Shown here piece by piece: positions 17,142 through 25,206 of a DNA stretch of 34,785 bases. Within the stretch, counting starts at the first letter, position 1. Every line of letters begins with the position of its first letter. The notes below the pieces were generated by a model, which did no database searches, was not told where the DNA came from, and saw only the letters and a list, made by a program, of their open reading frames with translations. The DNA lies in assembly GCA_937973965.1 (NCBI GenBank), contig CALJJQ010000164.1, forward strand, positions 1-34,785, given 5' to 3'. A program made the position numbers and the translations under genes. This DNA comes from an uncultured Calothrix sp. Its GTDB lineage: Bacteria; Cyanobacteriota; Cyanobacteriia; Cyanobacteriales; Nostocaceae.

Positions 17142-17737
17142 AACTGAAGGAACTGTTGGATTAAATTGAGCGAAATCAAATTAATTTATCTGCTGTTACG
17201 CATTTAAGTTTTTCACAGATAACTGTTAACGGTTGACGGTTAACAGTAAATCAAGTATTTACGCAATTTCAGTGAGTTTTACTTATTAGCGCGACAACGA
17301 TTCCCCAACTGACTCAAAAGTCGCTGGGAAGGGGATATAAATTAATTTTCTGGTTTGCTGACAACTTGATAATTTCACAGTTGTAAGCGTGATAGGTGAA
17401 TTGTCAATTTAGTGACGATGATGATGGGTAGATAAAAATTAACCATGAAACTCTGGAGGATTTTAGATTTTGGATTGGGAATTTCTTCTGTATGACTGTT
17501 GAATCAATTCGGTTCGATTCATTTTCGTGGTAATTTCGGGAGACGCGATGTATCCCGAAATCACAATTATTTGGGGTTTACGAAATTTTCTGATCCAAAC
17601 CGTATTGACTGTTGACGACTGACTGACGAAATCGAATTTTCAAACTTATTTACACGATTGGAAAATACCTAGACCGAAATAATCCTGTTCAAAACTTTCT
17701 TTTCTGATGACGGTGAACAGTTATCCATCAACTTCCT
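17142..17737. repeat. 596-base spacer with heptamer hairpins
   Basis: No gene is convincing here. 17222-17247 holds ACTGTTAAC, an 8-base loop, then GTTAACAGT. Read as heptamers it is TGTTAAC, GGTTGAC, GGTTAAC. 17533-17561 holds ATTTCGGGA and TCCCGAAAT around GACGCGATGTA, a hybrid of two palindrome types. A further TGTTGAC occurs at 17610. The promoter of the ATPase gene should lie in the proximal part. Confidence 0.6.
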
Positions 17738-19084
17738 TCAATCTAGGGGAAAATTTGCCATCAACGTGAGGGAATAGGATAAGGCTGGTGCTTTCAAATC
17801 TGTCCACCAACTCGATATCTCGTTCACTTTTGTTGGGGAAGCAGCAGCAAAACTCGATTCTTCCACCGCTCTTGCTGTTACTGATACCTCTGTCTGACTA
17901 GCGCTGAGATTCGAGGTCTGATTCACTACCATTGATGGGGAGGTGGTGATAGTACCTGAGCGTGCTTGCGGTTGAGTTTGCTGATTTTGGTGATGATTAT
18001 TTTGATTGTTTTGATGACTTGATGGAGATGGTGTTTTATCCGTATCAGCTTGCATCAGTAAATTTACCCAATAGGATAGGTCCAAATCCCTAATTGAGTA
18101 AGCGATCGCTACTGATGATGCATCTGGATTAATTCGGACGCTGGTCACTTGGGAATCTGCTTTTAATAGCCTTTCCAAGTTACGAGCGTAAACTCGATCT
18201 GTACCGATACGGGGAACATGCAACCGTACCCGACCGGGAATTGCATGAACAACACTGTATTCGATGGAACCGGTAGTACGGATAAGAGATTCTTCTTTCG
18301 TTAAAAGTCCCTGAGTTGACAATTTAGGTCGATGCTCCACTAATGATTTTGATGATGTTTGAGATGGTTTTTGATCCCGATTTGGAGTTGCTGATTTTTC
18401 ACTCGGCGATCGCAGGTGGTTTTTTACCTGATTTTTGATTTGGTCTTTTATTTTGTTTTTTATGTGGTTTTGGGGATTTTTTGGTTCTGGGGAAGCTGTG
18501 GCGAAAAATGCCAACACCTGAGGTTGTAAATAGTTAATCAGTTTCCGGGCTGCCTCTGCTGTAATCAGGTATACAGGAATTGCCGCAAACCCATTCACAC
18601 CCAATCTTCCTGTCACCGCTAACCCTAACAATAACGGTAACAGGTCGATCCCCTGTTCTCGCCAAAATGCGGCGGATTTCCACGCTGCAAACGGGTCTTC
18701 TGCCATTTGTCCAGAGGATGATCTCCCATTGGCTACACCCAATTTCCCTAGTATGCGCACAACAACTGGGGAAGAGATTTGAGATTCATCAAACTTGACC
18801 ACCAAACTTTTAGTTGAGGGATGGAGGACTGTACTGGTAAATCCTTCCTTTGTACCTAGCAGTTCCGCAACCCCATTTAACAAATCTATCTGTTCTGCTT
18901 GCTTGGCACGGATGCGTACACGTCCACTCGTCACATGTACTATTTCCAAACCTACAAAACTCTGACGCAAGGGTTGATCCTGCTCTACTCCACTTGTTGA
19001 TGGTTCCCGACTATTTGCGATTCCCTCAGCAGACGCTTGAAAACGCCCATCGGTAGTATCGCGACGGCTGGTGATTTTTGTCAT
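17738..19084 (-). CDS. Protein with two HMA_2 domains and a membrane hairpin
   Basis: The 448-residue protein has a first HMA_2 domain at ~46-117 (LEIVHVTSGRVRIRAKQ). Two predicted membrane helices follow at ~145-185 (IDLLPLLLGLAVTGRLGVNG; FAAIPVYLITAEAARKL). A very basic repeat of KN-K-IK/Q-IKNQ type lies at 207-226. The second HMA_2 domain is at ~273-345 (YSVVHAIPGRVRLHVPRI), close to the ATPase N-domain. A Ser/Thr/Gln/Asn-rich linker and a conserved-looking C-terminal SWWTDLKAPALSYSLTLMAN complete it. Neither HMA domain has a CxxC. It is the first gene of the cluster in the direction of transcription. It could be a partner or membrane anchor of the ATPase; that is inference. Confidence 0.8.
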   Translation of the reverse strand: MTKITSRRDTTDGRFQASAEGIANSREPSTSGVEQDQPLRQSFVGLEIVHVTSGRVRIRAKQAEQIDLLNGVAELLGTKEGFTSTVLHPSTKSLVVKFDESQISSPVVVRILGKLGVANGRSSSGQMAEDPFAAWKSAAFWREQGIDLLPLLLGLAVTGRLGVNGFAAIPVYLITAEAARKLINYLQPQVLAFFATASPEPKNPQNHIKNKIKDQIKNQVKNHLRSPSEKSATPNRDQKPSQTSSKSLVEHRPKLSTQGLLTKEESLIRTTGSIEYSVVHAIPGRVRLHVPRIGTDRVYARNLERLLKADSQVTSVRINPDASSVAIAYSIRDLDLSYWVNLLMQADTDKTPSPSSHQNNQNNHHQNQQTQPQARSGTITTSPSMVVNQTSNLSASQTEVSVTARAVEESSFAAASPTKVNEISSWWTDLKAPALSYSLTLMANFPLD

Positions 19085-19237
19085 GATGCTCCCAAAGCCA
19101 AACGCGTTACGTGGTTAACGTCAGGTTAAGTATAGCTTAATTTGAGTATAAATGAAAAGACTTAACCGAATATTATTTTAATTTTTTTTGACAGGTAAAT
19201 TGGGAAAATACAAAATAACTTAATGAAGGGGAGTAGG

Positions 19238-19339
19238 GAGCGATATATCGCGTCTGTACGGTAGGGGAAGCAAGGAGAGAAAATGTATCAAAATTTCTGC
19301 GAAATGATGTTACACCAAAGGGGATGAAAGTGGTTTTTC
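19238..19339. repeat. Partial palindrome and GTTACACC...TTTTTC motif next to the deformylase gene
   Basis: 19238-19255 is a truncated copy of the agacgcgatatatcgcgtct palindrome. 19309-19339 is a copy of the motif found at 3230 and 13868. Its GGGAAAAACC end, read on the minus strand, directly continues the TAG stop of the deformylase gene. Confidence 0.55.
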
Positions 19340-19340
19340 C

Positions 19341-19892
19341 CTACTCCCTTTCCACAGGTAGAGACGAATTGTCGAGTAGTTGCAGATATTCTGCTTCCGT
19401 GAGGATATCTTGTGGTGATTCAACCCGATCAACAAACAGTATGCCTTCGAGATGGTCGTATTCGTGTTGGAAAATACGGGCGACAAAATCTGTTAATTGA
19501 CAGTTTTGAACTGAGCCGTACCTATCAGTATACTCGACTTCAACCGTGGTGTATCTAGGGACGAAACCCCGCAAACCGGGAACACTTAAACAGCCTTCCC
19601 ATCCTTTAACGGTGGTTGGGGAATGGGCGATAATTTTGGGGTTAATCATGGCCGTTGGTTCCATCTGGGGAGCATGGGGATAGCGTGGATTGGGACGGGA
19701 AGCAACGATAAATAATCGCTCACTAATAGCAATTTGGGGTGCAGCGATACCCACCCCATTAGCTGCGATCGCAGTGGCAATTAGTTCATTGATTAAGGTT
19801 TGGATGGATGGATCAGACAGGTTTTCGATTGGTAGGGATGGCTGACGTAGAATCGGATTACCAAGTTGGATGATTTGATGGTTGTTTTCCAC
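19341..19892 (-). CDS. def: Peptide deformylase
   Basis: The protein is an iron or zinc metalloenzyme that removes the formyl group from nascent N-termini. All three deformylase motifs are present, numbered from the GTG at 19892: GVGIAAPQ (46-53), EGCLS (99-103, metal ligand Cys101) and HEYDH (143-147, metal ligands His143 and His147, catalytic Glu144). The GTG start gives 183 residues, the normal family size. The frame is open further upstream, but those 67 residues lack similarity to deformylases and overlap the htrA gene, so they are not used. It follows htrA by 100 bases on the same strand. No strong ribosome-binding site precedes the GTG. Confidence 0.9.
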   Translation of the reverse strand: MENNHQIIQLGNPILRQPSLPIENLSDPSIQTLINELIATAIAANGVGIAAPQIAISERLFIVASRPNPRYPHAPQMEPTAMINPKIIAHSPTTVKGWEGCLSVPGLRGFVPRYTTVEVEYTDRYGSVQNCQLTDFVARIFQHEYDHLEGILFVDRVESPQDILTEAEYLQLLDNSSLPVERE

Positions 19893-19992
19893 GATGAAAA
19901 TGGGAAGAGATAGGAGATGGGAGATATTAGGAAATATAGAGATAGGGGATAGGAGGGGATTAATACCATTGCACCCCAACACCCCTAACAAC

Positions 19993-21273
19993 CTACTCCC
20001 GACTCGAACCTTGGGTGGGGAAGGGTGCGGGACTGACGGGAATAGTGAGAACTTGGCTGTTACGCATAACTTGTATTTGTAGTGGTTCACCAATTTTGCT
20101 GTTTTCGACTATTTTTTGTAGTTCTTCGACTTTGGTAACGGGTCGATTATTGATCGATTGTACTACGTCTCCGGCTCTTAATCCGGCTCTTGCTGCGGGG
20201 GAACCGTTGACGATTTCGACCAATAGTACACCCTTATCTGCTTCCAGGCTAACTCCAAGACGTTGATTAATGCGATCGCGGATTTCTCGGTTAAGTGTCA
20301 CCATTTTCACACCCAGATAGGGGTGATCGACTCTACCTTTGGTAATTAATTCTTGAGCGATACGTCGAGCTGTGTTGATGGGTATGGCAAAGCCTAATCC
20401 TTGCGCACCACGAATAATTGCCGTATTCATCCCGATGACTTCTCCTCTGGAGTTGAGGAGGGGACCACCGGAATTACCGGGATTAATAGCTGCATCGGTT
20501 TGGAGATAGTTAACCCGTTTATCAGATGCACCAATATCACTGCTAGAACGTCCGGTAGCGCTGAGGATTCCAGAGGTAACGGTGTTATTTAAACCCAAGG
20601 GATTCCCAATGGCAATGACTGCTTCTCCTGGTTGTAAGCGGTCAGAATCGCCGATGGGGATGGGGGTAATTCGATCGGCTTCAATTTGAATTACAGCCAC
20701 ATCGGTAATTGGGTCTTCCCCTAAAACTTTACCTTGAATACTACGTCCATCCTTGAGGGTGACGGTGACACTATCTGCACCATCAACCACGTGAGCATTG
20801 GTAAGTATTTGTCCTTCCCGATTAATAATAAACCCGGAACCGCTACCCCTTTCTACCCGTTCCCGTGGTTCTTCAGGGAATTCCCCTCCAAAAAAACGCC
20901 GGAAAAATGGATCTTCAAACTGCGATCGCGGTTGACTACGTACTGTTCTCGCTGCATCAATTCTCACCACCCCGTCCCCAACTCTTTGGACGACTGATAC
21001 GACGTAATTGGGGTCACCACTAGGGGCAATAATCGGTGGAGGAGCAGCTTGGGTATCCTGATTATTATCTACCTGTCTGGGGGGGGAAGCTTGATTTTGA
21101 TTGGGAAGCACAGGCAAATTATTGGCTAACTGTCCACATCCGCTCAGGAATATCAAGCCAAACCACCCCAACCACCAACCCGCAATTCGCCATACACCCG
21201 GTTTGGGGATAAATTTTTGTGTATCTTGTGTATCAATTTGTTGGGATTTAGTTACTTCTAGATTTTGATTCAT
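19993..21273 (-). CDS. HtrA/Deg-family serine protease with lipobox
   Basis: The 426-residue protein is a trypsin-fold protease with one PDZ domain. The triad is His161 (TNAHVV), Asp191 (DPITDVAV) and Ser268 (NPGNSGGPLL). The PDZ domain spans ~318-412 (YLGVKMV; GSPAARAGLRAGDVVQSIN). The N-terminus has a 33-residue cytoplasmic-type leader, then a hydrophobic stretch ending LSGC, a good lipobox with Cys46. This suggests a membrane-anchored lipoprotein, although a leader this long before the hydrophobic part is unusual. Its role should be envelope or lumen protein quality control, like cyanobacterial HhoA/HhoB/HtrA; which of the three it is cannot be told. AAGGA precedes the ATG. Confidence 0.95.
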   Translation of the reverse strand: MNQNLEVTKSQQIDTQDTQKFIPKPGVWRIAGWWLGWFGLIFLSGCGQLANNLPVLPNQNQASPPRQVDNNQDTQAAPPPIIAPSGDPNYVVSVVQRVGDGVVRIDAARTVRSQPRSQFEDPFFRRFFGGEFPEEPRERVERGSGSGFIINREGQILTNAHVVDGADSVTVTLKDGRSIQGKVLGEDPITDVAVIQIEADRITPIPIGDSDRLQPGEAVIAIGNPLGLNNTVTSGILSATGRSSSDIGASDKRVNYLQTDAAINPGNSGGPLLNSRGEVIGMNTAIIRGAQGLGFAIPINTARRIAQELITKGRVDHPYLGVKMVTLNREIRDRINQRLGVSLEADKGVLLVEIVNGSPAARAGLRAGDVVQSINNRPVTKVEELQKIVENSKIGEPLQIQVMRNSQVLTIPVSPAPFPTQGSSRE

Positions 21274-21666
21274 GTGTCCTTAATTTCTCCGTATTCGTCA
21301 GCAAGTGGTAGGATATACCCTACCGAGACGATTTGTTCACGGGTTTCGATTGGGAAAATTAAAAAACGCCAAGGACAGGTAATACCCAAAATTTGCTGGT
21401 GAATTTTCATTTCATGCAAGCTTTTGCGTCTATGGATGTGACTATGATGAATCCGTCAGCCCTGGTCAAGCCAATGGTGATGATTCATCCCGATTCCTGG
21501 TTTACTCCTGTTTCCTGAATACCGTCCCGACTGCTGCAACTCCCAATCAAAAATCACTCACCAATATCAAACCCCGTTAATATGCTTTCAGTCTAGATTG
21601 TATTTTGCTAAATTATTTTTTTCCCATATTTTCCCCCGTGACAATTGAGCGCTAAGGTGGTTACGC
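21274..21666. other. Divergent spacer upstream of dnaA
   Basis: This 393-base spacer separates htrA and dnaA and should carry both promoters and the dnaA leader. I see no perfect DnaA box (TTTTCCACA) and no repeat of the dispersed families. AAGGTGG lies 7 bases before the dnaA ATG. Confidence 0.5.
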
Positions 21667-23049
21667 ATGTCCATGTCCATTGACAATTTATGGAATCAGG
21701 TTCTGGAAAGGTTGAAAGTCGAACTTTCCCGTCCCACCTTTGAAACTTGGATCAGACCTACCAAAGCCGAGCGTTTAGAAGATAACTGCTTGGTAATTTC
21801 GACTCCTAATCCCTTTGCCCGTAATTGGCTGCAAAAGTATTACATCCATACGATTGCCTCGGTTGTCAGGGAAATCACTGGACAATCAGTACAAATCTAT
21901 ATTGTCATTAACGATAATGATAATGAGGTAAAGACCGAATCTTGGCAGCACGAATCCTTAAGAAATAATTTACCTACAGGAACTACGCCTAATTATCCTG
22001 CCTTGAATCCTCCCTTTACACCAGCCTTAAATCCCAAATATGTATTTTCCCGGTTTGTTGTTGGTGCGAATAACCGCATGGCCCATGCTGCTTCCCTCGC
22101 TGTTGCGGAGTCTCCGGGACGGGAATTTAATCCCTTGTTTTTGTGCGGAGGTGTCGGTTTAGGTAAAACTCACCTGATGCAGGCTATTGGTAATTATCGC
22201 CTCGAAATTTGTCCCCAAGCCAGAATTTTTTACGTTTCCACAGAAAAATTTACTAATGATTGGATTTCAGCCATTCGTAAGGGAAAAGATGGGATGCAAA
22301 GCTTTCGTGAACACTACCGCACTGCGGATATTTTGCTGGTGGATGATATCCAATTTATTGAGGGTCAAGAATCCACCCAGGAGGAGTTTTTCCATACTTT
22401 TAATACCTTCCATGAAACGGGAAAGCAAGTCGTAATTGCTTCCGACCGTCCACCTGATCAAATTCCCCGTTTACATGAGCGCTTATCGTCCCGGTTTGCA
22501 ATGGGATTAGTTGCGGATATTCAAGCTCCTGATTTGGAAACCCGGATGGCAATTTTGCAACAAAAAGCCGAAAATGAAAGTATCCGTTTACCTACGGATG
22601 TTGTCAGATATATCGCCTCGAATTACACTTCCAATATTCGCGAGTTAGAAGGAGCTTTAATTCGGGCTTTAGCTTATATTTCCATTTGGGGTTTACCGAT
22701 GACTGTGGAAAACTTGATTCCCGTCCTCGAACCGCAACGTCAAAAATTAGCTGCTACCCCAGAGGCTATTTTAAGTATTATTGCGGATGAGTTTTCTGTT
22801 TCCATTGAAGATTTAAAAGGCAATTCCCGTCGTCGGGAAATTAGTTGGGCTAGACAGGTGGGGATGTATTTAATGCGGCAATACACAGATTTAAGTTATC
22901 CCCGCATTGGTGAAGAATTTGGCGGAAAAGACCATACTACAGTGTTATATAGCTGTGAAAAGATTGCCCAATTATGTGCCAGTGATGAAAATACGATGCA
23001 AAAAATTAGACAATTGAGCGATCGCATTAATCTCAGTCAACGTTCCTAA
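21667..23049 (+). CDS. dnaA: Chromosomal replication initiator DnaA
   Basis: The 460-residue protein has all four DnaA domains. Domain I is at the N-terminus ([20 protein letters not shown]), followed by a short Asn/Pro-rich linker at ~85-120. The AAA+ domain contains Walker A GGVGLGKT (161-168) and Walker B LLVDDIQF (223-230). The C-terminal helix-turn-helix carries the DnaA-box signature [15 protein letters not shown]. It binds DnaA boxes and opens the origin. A second in-frame ATG follows two codons later (MSMS), so the start could be either; the first has the better-spaced AAGGTGG. dnaN follows after an origin-like spacer. Confidence 0.98.
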   Translation: MSMSIDNLWNQVLERLKVELSRPTFETWIRPTKAERLEDNCLVISTPNPFARNWLQKYYIHTIASVVREITGQSVQIYIVINDNDNEVKTESWQHESLRNNLPTGTTPNYPALNPPFTPALNPKYVFSRFVVGANNRMAHAASLAVAESPGREFNPLFLCGGVGLGKTHLMQAIGNYRLEICPQARIFYVSTEKFTNDWISAIRKGKDGMQSFREHYRTADILLVDDIQFIEGQESTQEEFFHTFNTFHETGKQVVIASDRPPDQIPRLHERLSSRFAMGLVADIQAPDLETRMAILQQKAENESIRLPTDVVRYIASNYTSNIRELEGALIRALAYISIWGLPMTVENLIPVLEPQRQKLAATPEAILSIIADEFSVSIEDLKGNSRRREISWARQVGMYLMRQYTDLSYPRIGEEFGGKDHTTVLYSCEKIAQLCASDENTMQKIRQLSDRINLSQRS

Positions 23050-23305
23050 AGCCTGTGGAAAAACCTTCCTTTGCTGTGGAAAACCGTTTATTCTCCCATC
23101 GGCGATAATTTCCCCGGTCAATTTGCCTTTTTCTGAGTGCTGGCAGTATCCCTGTTCCTATTGGGTTCATGCTCCCCACCTTTGCTGTGGAAAAAATCCG
23201 ATTTTTTCCACAGGTTTTCCACAGATGCTGTTAAAAAAGACACTCGTTTAAATTTCAGGCACGGGCAAAACGACAACTTTCAGGTTTTTTCTGGTTAATG
23301 ATAGG
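23050..23305. other. Candidate replication origin (oriC) with five perfect DnaA boxes
   Basis: Perfect TTTTCCACA boxes are at 23054-23062, 23075-23083 and 23186-23194 (as TGTGGAAAA on the plus strand) and at 23204-23212 and 23215-23223 (as TTTTCCACA). The last three are packed within 38 bases, two in direct orientation and one opposed. The spacer lies between dnaA and dnaN, a classic oriC position. Most of the intervening bases are AT-rich. Whether this origin is used cannot be told from sequence; some cyanobacteria can dispense with DnaA. Confidence 0.8.
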
Positions 23306-23347
23306 ATGAACAAGGCCCTATTTTTGTCTAGGAGAAAATCGGACGGT

Positions 23348-24505
23348 ATGAAAATTGTTTGTACGCAAACCAACCTCAACACCAATCTTTCCTTGACAAG
23401 TCGTGCGGTCTCCTCCCGTCCGACCCATCCGGTTTTGGCCAATGTGCTGTTAGATGCATGTGAAGAAACCCAGCAGGTGAGTTTAACGGCTTTTGATTTA
23501 AGTTTAGGAATCCGGACTAGTTTTAGCGCTGAAGTTATCAAAGGGGGAACCATTGCCATTCCCGCCAAGTTATTAAATGATATTATTTCCCGTTTGCCAG
23601 AGGGGGAAATAAGTCTTGATGGGTCGGCAAATGAGGAAAATATGGCTGAGACAGAAGGGTTTATCGTCAATATTATCCCAAAAAGTGGTAAATATACAGT
23701 AAGGGCCATGAGTGGGGAGGAATTTCCCGAACTACCAACTATCCCAGAACCGCAAACTGTGGAAATTGCTGCGGGAATTTTAAGTGAGGGTTTACGGGGT
23801 TCCCTATTTGCCACCAGTAGCGACGAAACCAAACAGATTTTAACTGGGGTTCACTTAACAATGATGCCCGATTCTTTAGAATTTGCTGCTACCGACGGAC
23901 ACCGTTTAGCGGTGGTGGAAACAGCCAACGAAAGCTCCGACGAGGACTTTGAACAACTAGAGGTAACCGTCCCAGCCAGAGCACTCCGGGAACTAGAACG
24001 GATGTTAGGGCATACAGAACCATCCGAGGCGATCGCAATTTCCTTTGACCAAGGACAGGCGATTTTTGAATGGGGTAATCAGCGTTTAACTAGTCGTACC
24101 CTCGAAGGTCAATATCCCCAGTACCGTCAATTGTTACCCCAGCAGTTCCAACGGGAATTAACCCTCGACCGCAAACAATTTTTAACCACCCTGGAACGTA
24201 TTGCCGTACTAGCTGACCAAAAAAATAACATCGTCAAGGTCAGTATTGATAGTGGTAATCAGGAAGTTAGCCTATCGGTAGAAGCCCAAGATATCGGTAG
24301 TGCCTTTGAAACTATCCCCGCCGAAATTTCCGGCGATGACATCGACCTGGCTTTTAACGTGAAATACTTAATGGAAGGGTTAAAAGCATTACCCACAAGC
24401 GAAATTCTCATGCAGTTAAATTCCCATCTCACACCCGTAATTTTTACTCCCCTCGGTGGTGTGAAAATGACCTATTTAGCAATGCCTGTGCAATTACGGA
24501 ATTAG
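23348..24505 (+). CDS. dnaN: DNA polymerase III beta subunit (sliding clamp)
   Basis: The clamp has 385 residues from ATG 23348, beginning MKIVCTQTNLNTNLSLTSRA, the conserved DnaN start. An upstream in-frame ATG at 23306 adds 14 residues absent from the family and is rejected. AGGAG lies about 14 bases upstream. The three repeated clamp folds are visible through SSRPTHPVLANVLLDACEET, TIAIPAKLLNDIISRLPEGE, GVHLTMMPDSLEFAATDGHR and the C-terminal VIFTPLGGVKMTYLAMPVQL. DnaN encircles DNA and tethers the replicase and repair proteins. It is placed directly after dnaA and the candidate origin. Confidence 0.97.
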   Translation: MKIVCTQTNLNTNLSLTSRAVSSRPTHPVLANVLLDACEETQQVSLTAFDLSLGIRTSFSAEVIKGGTIAIPAKLLNDIISRLPEGEISLDGSANEENMAETEGFIVNIIPKSGKYTVRAMSGEEFPELPTIPEPQTVEIAAGILSEGLRGSLFATSSDETKQILTGVHLTMMPDSLEFAATDGHRLAVVETANESSDEDFEQLEVTVPARALRELERMLGHTEPSEAIAISFDQGQAIFEWGNQRLTSRTLEGQYPQYRQLLPQQFQRELTLDRKQFLTTLERIAVLADQKNNIVKVSIDSGNQEVSLSVEAQDIGSAFETIPAEISGDDIDLAFNVKYLMEGLKALPTSEILMQLNSHLTPVIFTPLGGVKMTYLAMPVQLRN

Positions 24506-24559
24506 GAAGAAATCCCTAGTACAGGTTGGCTGAAATAAACCGAGTATTAACTTTTTATC

Positions 24560-24610
24560 TAGTGACCATGCTCCGCGTGGTCGCTTAGTGAGTTGAAGGC
24601 TCTGCCTTCA
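24560..24610. repeat. Dispersed double-hairpin repeat after dnaN
   Basis: AGTGACCATGCTCCGCGTGG and the following TCGCT form a stem (GACCA with TGGTC). GAAGGC and GCCTTC then form a second small stem, followed by ATTT. The first half is clearly related to the 46-base tandem repeat at 26478. It could also act as a transcript end for dnaN. It abuts the next reading frame. Confidence 0.6.
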
Positions 24611-24611
24611 T

Positions 24612-24911
24612 TTGACGGAAAAAACCCACGAATTACTCGCTAACAGTGGAGTGCAGTATTTTATTCCCCCTCGGATTTATATCGATTTAGGTCAAAATGA
24701 TGGTGATGATAATTTACCCAAAGGTTGGGATTTTAAATTAAAAACTGTTGGTGCTTTGATTTTCCGAGGAGCAATTCGTAGCGCTGCGGTGAATTCAAAT
24801 AATTCCCAATCTTCTGTTTCTTTTCCCAATCATCAAGAACAAGAGAAAGAGCAAGAAAATAAACCGAAAATAAATCAACCCCAAAAAGGCGCAGTTTCTT
24901 CCTCAAAATAG
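24612..24911 (+). CDS. Short unknown protein, possibly 5'-truncated
   Basis: The frame encodes 99 residues from a TTG start. It has a compact part (LLANSGVQYFIPPRIYIDLG, DDNLPKGWDFKLKTVGALIF) and then a low-complexity Glu/Lys/Asn/Ser tail. I do not recognise the family. No ATG start or ribosome-binding site is seen. The frame opens only three codons earlier inside the repeat at 24560-24610, so the original 5' end may have been replaced by the repeat. It may be the C-terminal piece of a longer gene rather than a whole one. Confidence 0.45.
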   Translation: MTEKTHELLANSGVQYFIPPRIYIDLGQNDGDDNLPKGWDFKLKTVGALIFRGAIRSAAVNSNNSQSSVSFPNHQEQEKEQENKPKINQPQKGAVSSSK

Positions 24912-25021
24912 TTTTGCTAGGTTAGAAAGCCACCGCTAATTCCAACACTGTTCAGATCAGATAATGGGTACACCCAAAATTATTGGGGTCATCGCAACCA
25001 AAAATCCCTATACAATACGTT

Positions 25022-25198
25022 TCAATCATCCCCAGATTTATTTTTACTCTCTTGCCAACGTCCAGATTTCTTTGCCGCTTCTGTTAACAGAAACTCGATT
25101 TGTGCATTGACACTACGTAAATCGTCTGCTGACCATTTTTCCAATATCTCATACAATCGCATATCCAAACGTAATAAAAATCGTTTTTTCTGGCTCAT
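25022..25198 (-). CDS. Arc-type ribbon-helix-helix protein, 58 aa
   Basis: The minus strand encodes MSQKKRFLLRLDMRLYEILE, then KWSADDLRSVNAQIEFLLTE and a polar tail ending KSGDD. This is the Arc fold: a short N-terminal DNA-contacting strand (RFLLRLD), a helix, and the second helix with SVNAQIEFLL. It probably binds DNA as a dimer. The ATG lies 8 bases after the stop of the SPFH gene, so the two are likely cotranscribed. SPFH genes of this type followed by a small Arc protein are known from other bacteria, where the pairing has no established function. It could repress its own operon. Confidence 0.8.
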   Translation of the reverse strand: MSQKKRFLLRLDMRLYEILEKWSADDLRSVNAQIEFLLTEAAKKSGRWQESKNKSGDD

Positions 25199-25206
25199 TT
25201 TTGACG

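Noticed and set aside
19893-20093. N-terminal extension of peptide deformylase
   Set aside because: Those 67 codons overlap htrA and match nothing in deformylases; the GTG start gives the normal length.
23248-23832. 194-codon minus-strand frame opposite dnaN
   Set aside because: It is antisense to the well-conserved dnaN, and the protein has no family features.
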